From contig CAZTMT010000009.1 of assembly GCA_964615335.1 (NCBI GenBank), forward strand, positions 62,001-126,000: a stretch of 64,000 nt of DNA, given 5' to 3'. Within the stretch, counting starts at the first letter, position 1. Every line of letters starts with the position of its first letter. Made by a program: the position numbers and the translations under genes. Origin of the DNA: HR10 sp964615335. GTDB taxonomy: Bacteria; Acidobacteriota; Blastocatellia; HR10. Below the pieces are notes generated by a model. It made no database searches. It was given only the letters and a program-made list of their open reading frames with translations, and was not told the origin of the DNA. Below, piece by piece: positions 24,744-33,138 of the stretch.

Positions 24744-25493
24744 ATGAGCCGGGAGACAGTAGATGTCTTAGCCATCGGAGCCCATCCGGATGATGTGGAA
24801 CTGGCCATGGGGGGGACGTTGCTCAAGCTCGCGGCGCTTGGGTATCGCACGGGGATTCTCGATATGACGCGAGGGGAGGCCGGAACGCGCGGGACGCCCG
24901 AGTTGCGCGCACAGGAGGCCGCCCAGGCGGCCCGCCTTCTGCGCGTCGCCGTGCGCGAGACGCTCGGACTGCCGGACAGTCGCGTCCTGGCGACGGAAGA
25001 AGCGCGGCGGGCCTGTGTGCGCCTGCTGCGCCGACTTCGGCCGAAGGTCGTCTTCACGCATTACTGGGAAGATCCGCATCCGGACCATGCCCATACGAGT
25101 CGCATCGTGCGCGAGGCGGCCTTCCTGGCCGGATTGGCCAAATACGATCCCGAGACCGCTGAGGCGCGCTATCGGCCTTGTGCTCTGGCTTATTTCCTCT
25201 TCCCGCGCACGATCCCTCCGAGTTTCATCGTGGACATCACGGAATTCGCCGAGCAGAAGCGGCAGGCCATTTGCGCGCATCGTTCCCAGCTCTATGACCC
25301 TTCCCGTCCCGAGCCGGAGACGCGCGTCAGTTCGGAGGGGTTCTTGCGGCGCGTCGAGGCGCGACAGCGATACTACGGAGCCCTCATTGACGCCGAGCAT
25401 GGAGAAGCCTTTCTGGTCCGCGAGGCTTTGAACGTTGAGGATCCGGTGGCCTTGCTCACGCGTCCGATGAATCTCTATTCCTACTTCCTCTGA
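24744..25493 (+). CDS. bshB1: Bacillithiol biosynthesis deacetylase BshB1 (LmbE/PIG-L family)
   Basis: 249 aa. The zinc site motifs AIGAHPDDVELAMGG (residues 10-24) and HPDHAHTS are intact. TRGEAGTRGTPELRAQEA and FPRTIPPSFIVDIT are typical of the BshB1 subgroup, which removes the acetyl group from GlcNAc-malate on the way to bacillithiol. bshA at 33135 supports this call; no bshC is visible in the window. The ribosome binding site is GGGAGGGGAGAGC. 21 bases after the eRF1-like gene and 8 before cutA. Some PIG-L proteins act on other glycans, so the substrate is inferred. Confidence 0.87.
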   Translation: MSRETVDVLAIGAHPDDVELAMGGTLLKLAALGYRTGILDMTRGEAGTRGTPELRAQEAAQAARLLRVAVRETLGLPDSRVLATEEARRACVRLLRRLRPKVVFTHYWEDPHPDHAHTSRIVREAAFLAGLAKYDPETAEARYRPCALAYFLFPRTIPPSFIVDITEFAEQKRQAICAHRSQLYDPSRPEPETRVSSEGFLRRVEARQRYYGALIDAEHGEAFLVREALNVEDPVALLTRPMNLYSYFL

Positions 25494-25501
25494 GACGCCC
25501 T

Positions 25502-25828
25502 ATGGATACGCCCTATTGCGTGGTCTTCATCACAGCCGGCAGTTGGGAAGAAGCCCAGCGTCTGGCCCAGGCTCTCGTCCAGCGGCGCCTGGCCGCGTGC
25601 GTCACTCTCGTCCCGCAGGTCGAGTCCTTCTACTGGTGGCAGGGCGAAGTCGCGCGAGGACAAGAGGTCCTGCTTCTGGTGAAGACGACTCGGGAGAAGT
25701 GGTCGGCCCTTGCGGATGCTGTGCGTGAGCTTCATAGCTATCAGGTTCCTGAGATCATCGCCCTCCCCATCGAGGCGGGCTCCGAAGCGTATCTGAAATG
25801 GCTCGAACATTCCCTGAAGGAGCCTTGA
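25502..25828 (+). CDS. cutA: Divalent-cation tolerance protein CutA
   Basis: 108 aa. A small trimeric ferredoxin-like protein related to PII. VVFITAGSWEEAQRLAQALVQRRLAACVTLVP, ESFYWWQGEVARGQEVLLLVKT and SYQVPEIIALPIEAGSEAYLKWL fit the family throughout its length. It is linked genetically to copper tolerance in enterobacteria, but its cellular role is not settled. It begins only 8 bases after bshB1; both touch metal or thiol homeostasis, though this could be chance. Confidence 0.95.
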   Translation: MDTPYCVVFITAGSWEEAQRLAQALVQRRLAACVTLVPQVESFYWWQGEVARGQEVLLLVKTTREKWSALADAVRELHSYQVPEIIALPIEAGSEAYLKWLEHSLKEP

Positions 25829-25883
25829 TCTGAGAGGGGAGATTTGTTACTTTAGCCCGTACTCTCGGGGAAGGGGGAGCCAT

Positions 25884-26210
25884 ATGGATGCACAGAGGCC
25901 GATTGAAGAAGCCGCGCCCTCGAAGCGGAAGACCTTGACCAAGGCGAACCTCATCGAGGAGGTCGCCCGCATGGCCGAGCTGGCGCGCAAGGATTCGCAG
26001 GTTATTGTCGAGACGGTGCTGGAGAGCCTCGTCTCTGCGCTCAAGCGCGGAGAGGGGATCGAGTTGCGCGGTTTTGGCTCCTTCCGCTTCCGCGAGCGCG
26101 GTCCGCGTCGGGGGCGAAATCCGAAGACGGGTGAGGTCGTGGATGTTCCTCCCAAGCGCCTGCCCTATTTCAAACCGGGGAAGGAGCTGAAGGAGCTGAT
26201 CAATCAGTAG
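25884..26210 (+). CDS. HU/IHF-family DNA-binding protein
   Basis: 108 aa. After an N-terminal extension of about 18 residues (MDAQRPIEEAAPSKRK) the fold is standard: LTKANLIEEVARMAELARKDSQ, VSALKRGEGIELRGFGSFRFRERGPRRGRNPKTGE, and PYFKPGKELKELI. The RGRNPKTGE arm bends DNA; the charged arm tip and PGKELKE end resemble IHF-beta more than HU, but a single gene of this type often acts as an HU homodimer. The ribosome binding site is GGGGAAGGGGGAGCCAT. It stops one base before the HIT gene, implying coupling. Confidence 0.92.
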   Translation: MDAQRPIEEAAPSKRKTLTKANLIEEVARMAELARKDSQVIVETVLESLVSALKRGEGIELRGFGSFRFRERGPRRGRNPKTGEVVDVPPKRLPYFKPGKELKELINQ

Positions 26211-26211
26211 C

Positions 26212-26703
26212 ATGGATTTTCTCTGGAGTCCATGGCGGTTCCGGTATGTCTCCACCGCCGAGGAGCCGGCGCCCTGCGTCTTTTGCGAGGCTCCTCGGTT
26301 GAGCGATGAGAAGGCGTTGATCCTGTATCGCGGGCGAGAGAACTTCGTCATCCTGAACCTCTATCCGTACACGACCGGGCATCTCATGATCGCACCCTAT
26401 GCGCATCTGGCGTCCTTTTCCGAGGCCCCCAAGAGCCTCACCGACGAGATGATGGACCTGGCCAAGTACTGCTGCCGCGTTCTGACGACCGTGTACCGTC
26501 CGCACGGATTGAACCTCGGGATGAATCTGGGACGGGCGGCCGGAGCGGGCATTGCCGATCACTTCCACCTGCATGTGCTCCCTCGATGGTTCGGCGACAC
26601 GAACTTCACGACCGTCATCGCGGAGACGCGCGTGCTGCCCGAGGATCTGGAGACGACCTATCGAAAGCTCAAGGGACATTTCCAGCGCGCCCTCTGGGAG
26701 TGA
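26212..26703 (+). CDS. HIT-family nucleotide hydrolase or transferase
   Basis: 163 aa. It begins with the sequence MDFLWSPWRFRYV common in this subgroup, then CVFCEAP and the histidine triad HFHLHVLPRW near residues 121-130. YTTGHLMIAPYAHLASF precedes it. This subgroup is near the Ap4A phosphorylase/hydrolase-type HIT proteins of actinobacteria and acidobacteria. The start codon is immediately after the HU/IHF stop. Substrate (Ap4A or other dinucleoside polyphosphate) is inferred from the family. No unusual features. Confidence 0.93.
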   Translation: MDFLWSPWRFRYVSTAEEPAPCVFCEAPRLSDEKALILYRGRENFVILNLYPYTTGHLMIAPYAHLASFSEAPKSLTDEMMDLAKYCCRVLTTVYRPHGLNLGMNLGRAAGAGIADHFHLHVLPRWFGDTNFTTVIAETRVLPEDLETTYRKLKGHFQRALWE

Positions 26704-26767
26704 GGCGCACCTGGCCTCGTGTGTCATCCACGCCCTCATCGTCCGGTCATAGGAGGCGTGGTGAGTT

Positions 26768-27802
26768 ATGCGGAGCGTGAATCTGATCCTTCTGATTCTC
26801 TGGGCGAGCGCGGGCGTCTGGGCGCAGCAGGGGGAGGTGGGGCGACCGGCTCCGGGTCCCGCCGGGGTGCTCCATCAGATTCGCGGGCGGGTCTTCCTTC
26901 CCACCGGAGCCCCTGTGGAGGAGCGGGTGCGCGTGACGCTGCGCTCGTTCGCTCGTAACGTCGTCAGCGAGACGTTCACCGATTCGATCGGGAACTTCGA
27001 ATTTCGAGCCGTCCCCAACGGGACCTACGAGATCGTCGTCTGGGAGACCGAGCGCTTCGCCACCGAGATCGAGCGCATCGAAGTCTTCGGGCGCACGGCG
27101 CGCGTCTTCACGCAAAATATCTTCCTGCGCGAGAAGGAACGCCCGCTCTCGGAGCGACCGGCCGAAGGGACGATCTCTCTGGCTCGATTGAGCGCGGCGA
27201 TCCCCAAAGAAGCGCGGAAGGCCTACGAGCAAGGGGTGAAGGAATCCCGCAAGGGGAATCCGCAGAAGGCCATCCCGCATTTTCAACGGGCTCTGGCTCT
27301 GTATCCTCAGTATCTTCAGGCGCTCAACGACCTCGGCGTGCAGTATCTTCGCCTGAATCAACTGGCCGAAGCGCGCGCGGCCTTTGAGAAAGCGCTTGAG
27401 CTGGACCCCCGCGCGGCTCATCCCCGGGTGAATCTGGGATTCCTCCATCTGCTTCAGCGGGAGTACGAGGCGGCTCTGAACCATTTGAAGTCTGCTGTGG
27501 CTCTGGACCCGAGCAATTGGTCCGCACACATGCTCTGTGGAGTCGCCCTCATGCAGACGGGCGATCTGGAGCGAGCGCAGGACGAGCTGGAAAAGGCGCT
27601 CTCTTTGGGTTCTCCGCCGGCTTCTTCGATCGCGCGCCTGCATCTGGCGAACCTCTTCTTGCGGCGAGGAGACTACGCGAGCGCGCTCGAGCAGTCCGAG
27701 AAATACCTCCAGGAGGTCCCCAGTGCGCCCAATGCCGAGCAGGTCCGCGAGCAGGTGAAGAAACTCCGAGAGATCGTTCGCGCTCGGACTTCGCGCCCCT
27801 GA
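26768..27802 (+). CDS. Secreted TPR protein with carboxypeptidase-regulatory-like domain
   Basis: 344 aa. A signal peptide is clear (NLILLILWASAGVWAQ, cleavage after the AQ region). Residues about 35-125 form a Greek-key regulatory domain (IRGRVFLPTGAPVEERVRVTL, FTDSIGNFEFRAVPNGTYEIVVW). Residues about 150-330 hold at least four TPR repeats (AYEQGVKESRKGNPQKAIPHFQ, ALNDLGVQYLRLNQLAEARAAFEKALELDP, VNLGFLHLLQREYEAALNHL, LCGVALMQTGDLERAQDELEKALSL). Such proteins are abundant in Acidobacteria, with unknown partners. The AGGAGG is 12 bases from the ATG, farther than usual. Confidence 0.85.
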   Translation: MRSVNLILLILWASAGVWAQQGEVGRPAPGPAGVLHQIRGRVFLPTGAPVEERVRVTLRSFARNVVSETFTDSIGNFEFRAVPNGTYEIVVWETERFATEIERIEVFGRTARVFTQNIFLREKERPLSERPAEGTISLARLSAAIPKEARKAYEQGVKESRKGNPQKAIPHFQRALALYPQYLQALNDLGVQYLRLNQLAEARAAFEKALELDPRAAHPRVNLGFLHLLQREYEAALNHLKSAVALDPSNWSAHMLCGVALMQTGDLERAQDELEKALSLGSPPASSIARLHLANLFLRRGDYASALEQSEKYLQEVPSAPNAEQVREQVKKLREIVRARTSRP

Positions 27803-27820
27803 ATGGGTGGGGAAGAAGGC

Positions 27821-28393
27821 CTAGGAGAGATGCCTCCGCCGTCGAGCCGTTTCCGCCTGCTGGCGGAGGATCTGACGGATGCGCTCGCGCATCTCGGAGA
27901 TGAAGGGATCGTGGGGATCGAGGCGCTGCAATTGATTGAGATAGTAGAGCGCGTTCTCCTTCTCCGGAGCCACGTAATCCCCGCGCCGGATCGCTTCTTC
28001 CACAAGAAGCTTCAGGTGTCGGATCCGTTCGCGCCGGTCGCCCGGCAGTTCCGTGGGCTCTACGGGATCCAACGCGAAATCGTAGTTCGCCTCGGGCTCG
28101 GAGGGATCGGCGAAGATCTCGCGCTCGATGGGTTTATATCCATCCTTGCGGATGACGACGTGATGCTTTCCCGCCGTGAGTTCGACCACCAGAGGAGTTT
28201 GACCGATCGGCTTTCCATCAATGAAAACAGTCGCTTTCGGGGGATCGGTCGCGATGCTGACAAAACCGGATGCGCGCTCGCGCGTCATCACAAGAGCGAG
28301 GGCCACGCTCAGGAGAACGGCCAGGCCTGAGGCGGCCATCACGCGCCATTGAGCGCTCCGAATGTCCTTGCCGTTCGCTCGGCTCCTGAGCAT
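27821..28393 (-). CDS. Membrane-anchored PEGA-domain protein
   Basis: 190 aa. A single transmembrane helix (MAASGLAVLLSVALALVMT, about residues 19-37) is followed by a PEGA domain (GFVSIATDPPKATVFIDGKPIG, GKHHVVIRKDGYKPIEREI) and a charged helical tail (ALYYLNQLQRLDPHDPFISEMRERIRQIL). ATG 28393 follows GGGAGAAGCTGGCAG; the frame continues to 28447 without a ribosome binding site. PEGA modules usually sit on surface or cell-wall-facing proteins. It is convergent with the TPR gene, 19 bases apart, and downstream of the tlpA gene. Function unknown. Confidence 0.82.
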   Translation of the reverse strand: MLRSRANGKDIRSAQWRVMAASGLAVLLSVALALVMTRERASGFVSIATDPPKATVFIDGKPIGQTPLVVELTAGKHHVVIRKDGYKPIEREIFADPSEPEANYDFALDPVEPTELPGDRRERIRHLKLLVEEAIRRGDYVAPEKENALYYLNQLQRLDPHDPFISEMRERIRQILRQQAETARRRRHLS

Positions 28394-28504
28394 CTGCCAG
28401 CTTCTCCCGAACCGGAAAATATACTCAAGGGCCCGGGATTCGGGCAAGCTTCCTCTTGAGGGAAGAGAGAGGTTGCGAGAGGGGGATGTCTTCCAGAGAT
28501 GGAC

Positions 28505-29119
28505 TCACTCGGAGAGAATCCGAGCCAGGGCGCTCCGCAGTCGGGGCCCGTCGCTCAGCGGATCGTATCCCACAAGATGCTCCCGCAGTCTCCCCTGGCG
28601 ATCGAAGACGAACGTCTGCGGGATGGGGTTTTCGCCCGGTCCGGCGAAGACGTCGAGCATGCCCTCGGGGGCGAAGCCGATGATATAGTTCACGCCGAAT
28701 TCTCGGGCGAATTCGCGGACCGTATCGGCGTCGCTCTCTGGGTCCTCAACGGTAAGCCCGAGAATCTCCACGCCGTGCTCGCCGTACTCTTTCTTCAGCC
28801 GGACGAGCAGAGGGATCTCCTCGCGGCAGGGGGGACACCACGTCGCCCAGAAATCAAGGATGAGGACCTTGCCGCGAAAGTCCGATAGAGCGATCTGGCG
28901 TCCATCGAGTGTGCGAATGCGAAAATCCGGCGCGCGCCGGGCGCTCTTCTCCGACCAGGGGAGGCCGTCAATGGCGGCCGTCACCGGGCGCGCCCCTCCG
29001 TCCCGAAAGAGCGCGCGAGCGGTCCAGGCGACCACCGTCCCCGCGATCACAAGAAGGACTGCCAGATAAGCCCAGGGGAAGCCAGACGAGCGCTCGCGCT
29101 GTGCTTCAGGAGTCGCCAT
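28505..29119 (-). CDS. TlpA/ResA-type membrane-anchored thioredoxin
   Basis: 204 aa. An N-terminal anchor (YLAVLLVIAGTVVAWTA) precedes a thioredoxin-like domain in the AhpC/TSA-redoxin style: APDFRIRTLDGRQIALSDFRGKVLILDFWATWCPPCREEIP, with the redox pair WCPPC. The late PIPQTFVFDRQG provides the cis-proline region. It probably reduces disulfides outside the membrane, for example in cytochrome c assembly. ATG 29119 has AGGAAAGAC upstream and lies 14 bases inside the preceding yacG gene; longer in-frame starts exist to 29227. Confidence 0.9.
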   Translation of the reverse strand: MATPEAQRERSSGFPWAYLAVLLVIAGTVVAWTARALFRDGGARPVTAAIDGLPWSEKSARRAPDFRIRTLDGRQIALSDFRGKVLILDFWATWCPPCREEIPLLVRLKKEYGEHGVEILGLTVEDPESDADTVREFAREFGVNYIIGFAPEGMLDVFAGPGENPIPQTFVFDRQGRLREHLVGYDPLSDGPRLRSALARILSE

Positions 29120-29315
29120 GTCTTTCCTCATCTTCCGCCGCGCCGGCGTCGGGAATGCCCTCTTGGGAGTGGCCGACCGAAGCACCGGCGATTCGATAGG
29201 CTTCCGAAGCCCACATCCCCAGGTCAATGAGTTTACACCGCTCCGAGCAAAACGGTCGGAATGGGTTCATCTCCCACACGACTCTCTTGCCGCAGCGAGG
29301 ACATCGCACCCACAT
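29106..29315 (-). CDS. yacG: YacG-type zinc-ribbon protein (DUF329)
   Basis: 69 aa. CPRCGKRVVWEMNPFRPFCSERCK gives the four zinc cysteines, followed by LIDLGMWASEAYRI, the family signature. E. coli YacG inhibits DNA gyrase by binding GyrB. The C-terminal 20 residues are acidic and not conserved, and they overlap the start of the tlpA gene by 14 bases. No strong ribosome binding site is seen before the ATG (GGGG, 12 bases upstream). Confidence 0.88.
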   Translation of the reverse strand: MWVRCPRCGKRVVWEMNPFRPFCSERCKLIDLGMWASEAYRIAGASVGHSQEGIPDAGAAEDEERHGDS

Positions 29316-29390
29316 AGGGGAAATGATACACGAAACGCCGCCGGCGTCAATGCGCCTGCGAAGATAGGCACAGGTCCTGCGGCGAGGATA

Positions 29391-29420
29391 TTGCTTCGGG
29401 TAGCAAGGATGAGCTACATT
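29391..29420 (+). promoter_or_regulatory. Possible promoter of the PPOX-domain gene
   Basis: TTGCTT, 18 bases, TACATT, 47 bases before the gene at 29467. The match to sigma70 is moderate. A small hairpin (TTGCT / AGCAA) begins at the -35. Confidence 0.35.
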
Positions 29421-29466
29421 AACTCCGGTGTTCGAAGAGTCGTCGAGATCGGGAGGATGAGAGAGT

Positions 29467-29865
29467 ATGGATCGGACGATTCCGGAAGGATATCAGGATC
29501 TCTTCGAGAAACGCGCATTTGCTGTCCTGGCGACGCTCATGCCCGATGGATCCCCGCAGGTGACGCCCGTATGGTGCGATTTCGATGGGACGCATGTGCT
29601 GGTGAACTCCGCGCGCGGGCGCGTGAAGGATCGGAATATGCGGCGCGATCCGCGCGTCGCGCTCGTCATCATGGATCCGGAGAATCCGTATCGGTATGTG
29701 GAGGTCCGGGGGCGCGTCGTGGAGATCACCGAGCAGGGGGCGGATGAGCATATTGATAAGCTCGCCCGGAAGTACCTGGGAGTCGAGAAATATCCCTATC
29801 GCCAACCCGGCGAGGTACGCGTCCTCTATAAGATCCGACCGGAACGCGTCTTCGGATTAGGATGA
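29467..29865 (+). CDS. PPOX-class F420- or flavin-dependent oxidoreductase
   Basis: 132 aa, the split beta-barrel of pyridoxamine-phosphate-oxidase-like proteins. The motifs AFAVLATLMPDGSPQVTPVWCDFDG, VNSARGRVKDRNMRRDPRVAL and YVEVRGRVVEITEQGADEHIDKLARKYLG are typical of the PPOX-class F420-dependent family. Cofactor (FMN or F420) cannot be read from the sequence. It lies alone between yacG (divergent) and a zinc-ribbon protein. The ribosome binding site is GGGAGGATGAGAGT. Confidence 0.88.
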   Translation: MDRTIPEGYQDLFEKRAFAVLATLMPDGSPQVTPVWCDFDGTHVLVNSARGRVKDRNMRRDPRVALVIMDPENPYRYVEVRGRVVEITEQGADEHIDKLARKYLGVEKYPYRQPGEVRVLYKIRPERVFGLG

Positions 29866-29936
29866 GGAGGCCTTCGGGGCGATTGCGGTCCTCGAAGAAG
29901 GCCGCCTCCCATGCGCTCTCAAAGCTCTTCTTCTCG

Positions 29937-29965
29937 TTGTCAGAGCGCGCGTCTCGGTTTATAAT
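29937..29965 (+). promoter_or_regulatory. Strong-looking sigma70-type promoter
   Basis: TTGTCA, 17 bases, TATAAT (29960-29965), 71 bases before the zinc-ribbon gene at 30037. Five of six and six of six matches to consensus make it the best promoter in the window. Confidence 0.7.
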
Positions 29966-30036
29966 AGAGCCTGGTTTGCTCTCGGTGTCCAGTCCACGGG
30001 CTGGGCGTCTCTCATATCCCGGTTGAAGGAGCGAGT

Positions 30037-30426
30037 ATGGAGAAAAAGCACAGACATCTGGAGGAGGAGTGGCTCTCTTCGGTTCGACGCTCGCGGGATC
30101 TCCCGAAGCCCAATCTGTTGACCGTTCGCGAGGTCTTCCGATGTGCGATCTGCGGTCAGATCGTCCCGGCGGAGATCGGCATTCCTCTGGATGGGGAGTG
30201 TCCGAGATGTCACGCCGATCTGCACACGTGCAAGAACTGTGTGCATTTCGATCCGAGGAGTCGCTTCGAATGCACCGAACCGATCCCCGCGCGCATTCCG
30301 CGCAAGGACGTGCGGAACACCTGTGAGTTCTTCGAGCCGCGAAAGGTCGTGGAGCGGGAGACGACCACCTCTCCGATGCAGATTCAGGATCCGCGCGCGG
30401 CCTTCGATCGGTTGTTCAAGAAGTAG
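30037..30426 (+). CDS. Cysteine-rich zinc-ribbon protein of unknown function
   Basis: 129 aa. Eight cysteines: CAICGQ near residue 36, CPRCH and CKNCVHF near 55-68, then single C in FECTEP and NTCEFF. The first four suggest a zinc ribbon; the later part (CKNCVHFDPRSRFECTEPIP, CEFFEPR) is a second metal-binding knot. A basic N-terminus and a C-terminal FDRLFKK complete the protein. I do not recognise a named family. It follows the strongest promoter of the window, so it is probably well expressed. Confidence 0.75.
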   Translation: MEKKHRHLEEEWLSSVRRSRDLPKPNLLTVREVFRCAICGQIVPAEIGIPLDGECPRCHADLHTCKNCVHFDPRSRFECTEPIPARIPRKDVRNTCEFFEPRKVVERETTTSPMQIQDPRAAFDRLFKK

Positions 30427-30500
30427 AGGCGCGCGATCGCCGGGGGGGGGCGAACTCTCGTGTGAATTCCTCACGCGTTCCCGACGAATGAGGCGTCCCC

Positions 30501-31166
30501 ATGCGCATTCTCCTCGTCGAGGACGAGCGGAAAATGGCCGACGTTCTCCGGCGCGGTCTTCAGGAAGAGGGGTTCCTTGTGGATCTGGCCGCCGATGGAG
30601 AGGAAGGCCTCCGTCTGGGGAGCGAGCGACGGTATGATGTCATCATCCTGGACATTCGCCTCCCCGGACGGGATGGGATTGCCGTGTGTCGCGAGTTGCG
30701 CCGGCGCGGTGTGCCGACGCCGATCCTCATGTTGACCGTTCGCGAGGCCGTGGACGTGAAGGTCATGGCCTTCGAGAGCGGAGCCGATGATTATCTCACC
30801 AAGCCCTTCGCCTTCGCCGAGCTGGTAGCCCGGATACGGGCTCTCGCGCGCCGCCGCGAGCATGTGGATTTGAGATTGCACGTGGGGGATCTTCTGCTGG
30901 ATCCCGTGACGCGACGCGTCACGCGCGCCGGTCAGGAGATCGCGCTGACGCCCAAAGAGTTCGCCCTGCTGGAATGCCTCATGCGCCACCCCCATCAAGT
31001 CCTCACGCGCGCTCAGCTTGTGCAGGAGGCCTGGGGGGAGGTCTTCGACGGGCTGACCAATGTCGTAGACGTCTACATCAATTCCCTGCGGAATAAGCTC
31101 GATCGCCCTTTCGCCCGCAAGCTCATTCACACGGTCCGCGGTGTGGGCTACATGATTCGGGAGTAA
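30501..31166 (+). CDS. OmpR/PhoB-family response regulator (orphan)
   Basis: 221 aa. The receiver domain has the acidic pocket (VEDE), phospho-acceptor Asp51 in ILDIRLPG, Thr in MLTVRE and Lys in LTKPFAF. The winged helix (residues about 125-221) shows LTPKEFALLECLMRHP and VDVYINSLRNKLD with the closing HTVRGVGYMIRE. No histidine kinase follows; the next gene is convergent, so the partner must be encoded elsewhere or the gene pair has been split. The ribosome binding site is weak, so the start is the first ATG of the MRILLVEDE pattern. Confidence 0.93.
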   Translation: MRILLVEDERKMADVLRRGLQEEGFLVDLAADGEEGLRLGSERRYDVIILDIRLPGRDGIAVCRELRRRGVPTPILMLTVREAVDVKVMAFESGADDYLTKPFAFAELVARIRALARRREHVDLRLHVGDLLLDPVTRRVTRAGQEIALTPKEFALLECLMRHPHQVLTRAQLVQEAWGEVFDGLTNVVDVYINSLRNKLDRPFARKLIHTVRGVGYMIRE

Positions 31167-31168
31167 GC

Positions 31169-32365
31169 TCACAGAAGCGCCAGGATCGGGACGACCTCCG
31201 TCTGGATCGGGCGGGCCGTCACCAGGATGTCCTCTTCTCCCACGTAGACGTCCACTTCGCTGCGCACGCCGAATTCCCCTTCGAAGTAAACGCCGGGCTC
31301 GATGGAGAAGCAGGTGCGGGGGAGAATGCGACGCTCATCGCGCGTCTCCAGATTATCCATATTGGCTCCGGCCCCGTGCACGTCCTCTCCGATGGAGTGT
31401 CCGGTTCGATGGATGAAGAAGTCGCCCAGTCCGGCGCGCCGGATCACGTCGCGGGCCACTTCGTCCACCTCCCATCCCCGAATGGGGCGTCGCGCGCGCA
31501 CGGCCTCGCGCACAAACGCGAGAGCGCGATCGCGGGCCTCGCGCACGATCCGAAAGACGCGCGCGTAGCGTTCGGGGACAGATTCTCCGACAAATCCCGT
31601 CCAGGTGATGTCCACGTACACGGCGTGAGGGACATCGCGCAGCTTCGCCCAGAGATCAATGAGCACAAACGTCCCCTCGCGGATCGGCCAGGCCGATTCC
31701 GGAGCCGGCGTATAATGCGGATTCGCCGAGTGGGCATCGGCCGCGACGATCGGAGGGTGATCGGCCCAGAGCCCCTCGCGCTCGAAGCATTCGAGGATGA
31801 ACTGCTGAATCCGATATTCGTCGGTGGGACGCCCCGAGATGACGCAGCGGGCGATCTCCGCGAAGGTTTCATCCACGATGCGGCGCATCTTGGGCTCCGC
31901 GCGCAGATGCGTCTGCAGTTGGTCCTCGCTCCAGACCGCTTCGAATTGCTGCACGAGATCGGCCGAGGAGACGACCTCCACGCCGAAGCGGCGCACAAGC
32001 TCGATCGTGCCGGCATCCACGCGCGAGACGTACGGGATCTCGTTGTCGGGAGAATACTGCATGGCGATGCGCCGATGCCCCTGAAGGGTGCGCCGAAGAT
32101 GCTCGTGGAGTTGGGACCAGGGGAGGTACGTGAGCTTCATCCCTGGGAGAGGTTCGAGCTGATCCGGCTCGATGGCGTGAACGATCTTCACGGGCTCTCC
32201 TTCCGCCGGGATGAAATAGAACCATCGGCGCGTCCCCAGACGGCTCTCGTCCAGTTGAAGAATGCGGTAGGCCAGCGGGTCCGATCTCCGGAAATCGTAA
32301 AAGAGCCATCCCTCAACTCCGGCCTCTCTCAGGGCGGCCTGAATGCGTGCGATTCTCTCGTCCAT
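31169..32365 (-). CDS. M24-family Xaa-Pro aminopeptidase
   Basis: 398 aa. The N-terminal creatinase-like domain (ARIQAALREAGVEGWLFYDF) is followed by a pita-bread metallopeptidase domain whose five metal ligands are visible: Asp in LIDLWAK, Asp in VDITWTG, His in GHSIGEDVHG, Glu in SIEPGVYF, Glu in RSEVDVYV. It should cleave an N-terminal residue before proline. ATG 32365 follows GGGAGGGACACCG. It stands 35 bases downstream of nth on the same strand and is convergent with the response regulator (stops 2 bases apart). Confidence 0.93.
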   Translation of the reverse strand: MDERIARIQAALREAGVEGWLFYDFRRSDPLAYRILQLDESRLGTRRWFYFIPAEGEPVKIVHAIEPDQLEPLPGMKLTYLPWSQLHEHLRRTLQGHRRIAMQYSPDNEIPYVSRVDAGTIELVRRFGVEVVSSADLVQQFEAVWSEDQLQTHLRAEPKMRRIVDETFAEIARCVISGRPTDEYRIQQFILECFEREGLWADHPPIVAADAHSANPHYTPAPESAWPIREGTFVLIDLWAKLRDVPHAVYVDITWTGFVGESVPERYARVFRIVREARDRALAFVREAVRARRPIRGWEVDEVARDVIRRAGLGDFFIHRTGHSIGEDVHGAGANMDNLETRDERRILPRTCFSIEPGVYFEGEFGVRSEVDVYVGEEDILVTARPIQTEVVPILALL

Positions 32366-32400
32366 CGGTGTCCCTCCCGTATGCTGTCCGAATCAAGAGC

Positions 32401-33138
32401 TTAGCAGAAAGACGACTCCTCGGGGAGTTCCGAGGACAGAAGTTCCCCCCTTGCGCGCGCGTAGGCGCAGTAGGCGCTGAGACAGCAGGATGCGCATCGG
32501 GGGATCTTGGGGCGGCAGACGTCGCGTCCGAGGCGAATGAGGTTGATGTGGGCGGAGTAACAGTGGCGCGGGGGGATGAGACGGCCCAGTATCTCGTGGG
32601 CTCGCTCATCGGAGCATCGGGGCGGAAGCCAGCCCAATCGTTCGGCGACGCGCCGGATATGCGTGTCCACGGGGAAGACCGAGCGTCCGCAGGCGAAAAG
32701 CAACACGCACGCGGCTGTTTTCGGCCCTACGCCGTCCAGGGAGCGGAGAAAACGAAGGGCTTCATCCGTGGGCATGCGCGTGAGAGAAGAGAGATCGAGC
32801 GCCCCCGTGCGCCGCTGAATCTCCCGAAGAATGCGCTTGATGCGAACCGACTTGAGGCGTGCCAGTCCACCGACCCGGATCGCCGTGGCGATCTCTCGCA
32901 CCGGGGCGCGCCGAACGTCCTCCCAGCGAGGGAAGCGCTCCCGCAGGCGAGCCAGCGCGCGATCGCGATTCCGATCGTTCGTGGATTGAGAGAGAACGGT
33001 CTCAATGAGCGTATCCAGGGGATCGCGTCCGCGGGGACGTCGGGGTACTCCGTAGGTCGCTTCCAGACGGGCGAGGATCCGCTCGATCTCTGGAGGCTTC
33101 TGCGGGACCGAATCTCTGGGCCTCGAACTCTTGCTCAT
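32401..33138 (-). CDS. nth: Endonuclease III (HhH-GPD DNA glycosylase)
   Basis: 245 aa. Helix-hairpin-helix LRSLDGVGPKTAACVLLF with the catalytic lysine, and the catalytic aspartate in FPVDTHIRRVAERLG. The C-terminus carries the four-cysteine iron-sulfur loop C-x6-C-x2-C-x5-C (CRPKIPRCASCCLSAYC), with one extra adjacent cysteine. It removes oxidised pyrimidines. The early part (LSQSTNDRNRDRA) is standard. Its ATG overlaps the bshA stop by 4 bases, so the two are coupled. Confidence 0.93.
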   Translation of the reverse strand: MSKSSRPRDSVPQKPPEIERILARLEATYGVPRRPRGRDPLDTLIETVLSQSTNDRNRDRALARLRERFPRWEDVRRAPVREIATAIRVGGLARLKSVRIKRILREIQRRTGALDLSSLTRMPTDEALRFLRSLDGVGPKTAACVLLFACGRSVFPVDTHIRRVAERLGWLPPRCSDERAHEILGRLIPPRHCYSAHINLIRLGRDVCRPKIPRCASCCLSAYCAYARARGELLSSELPEESSFC

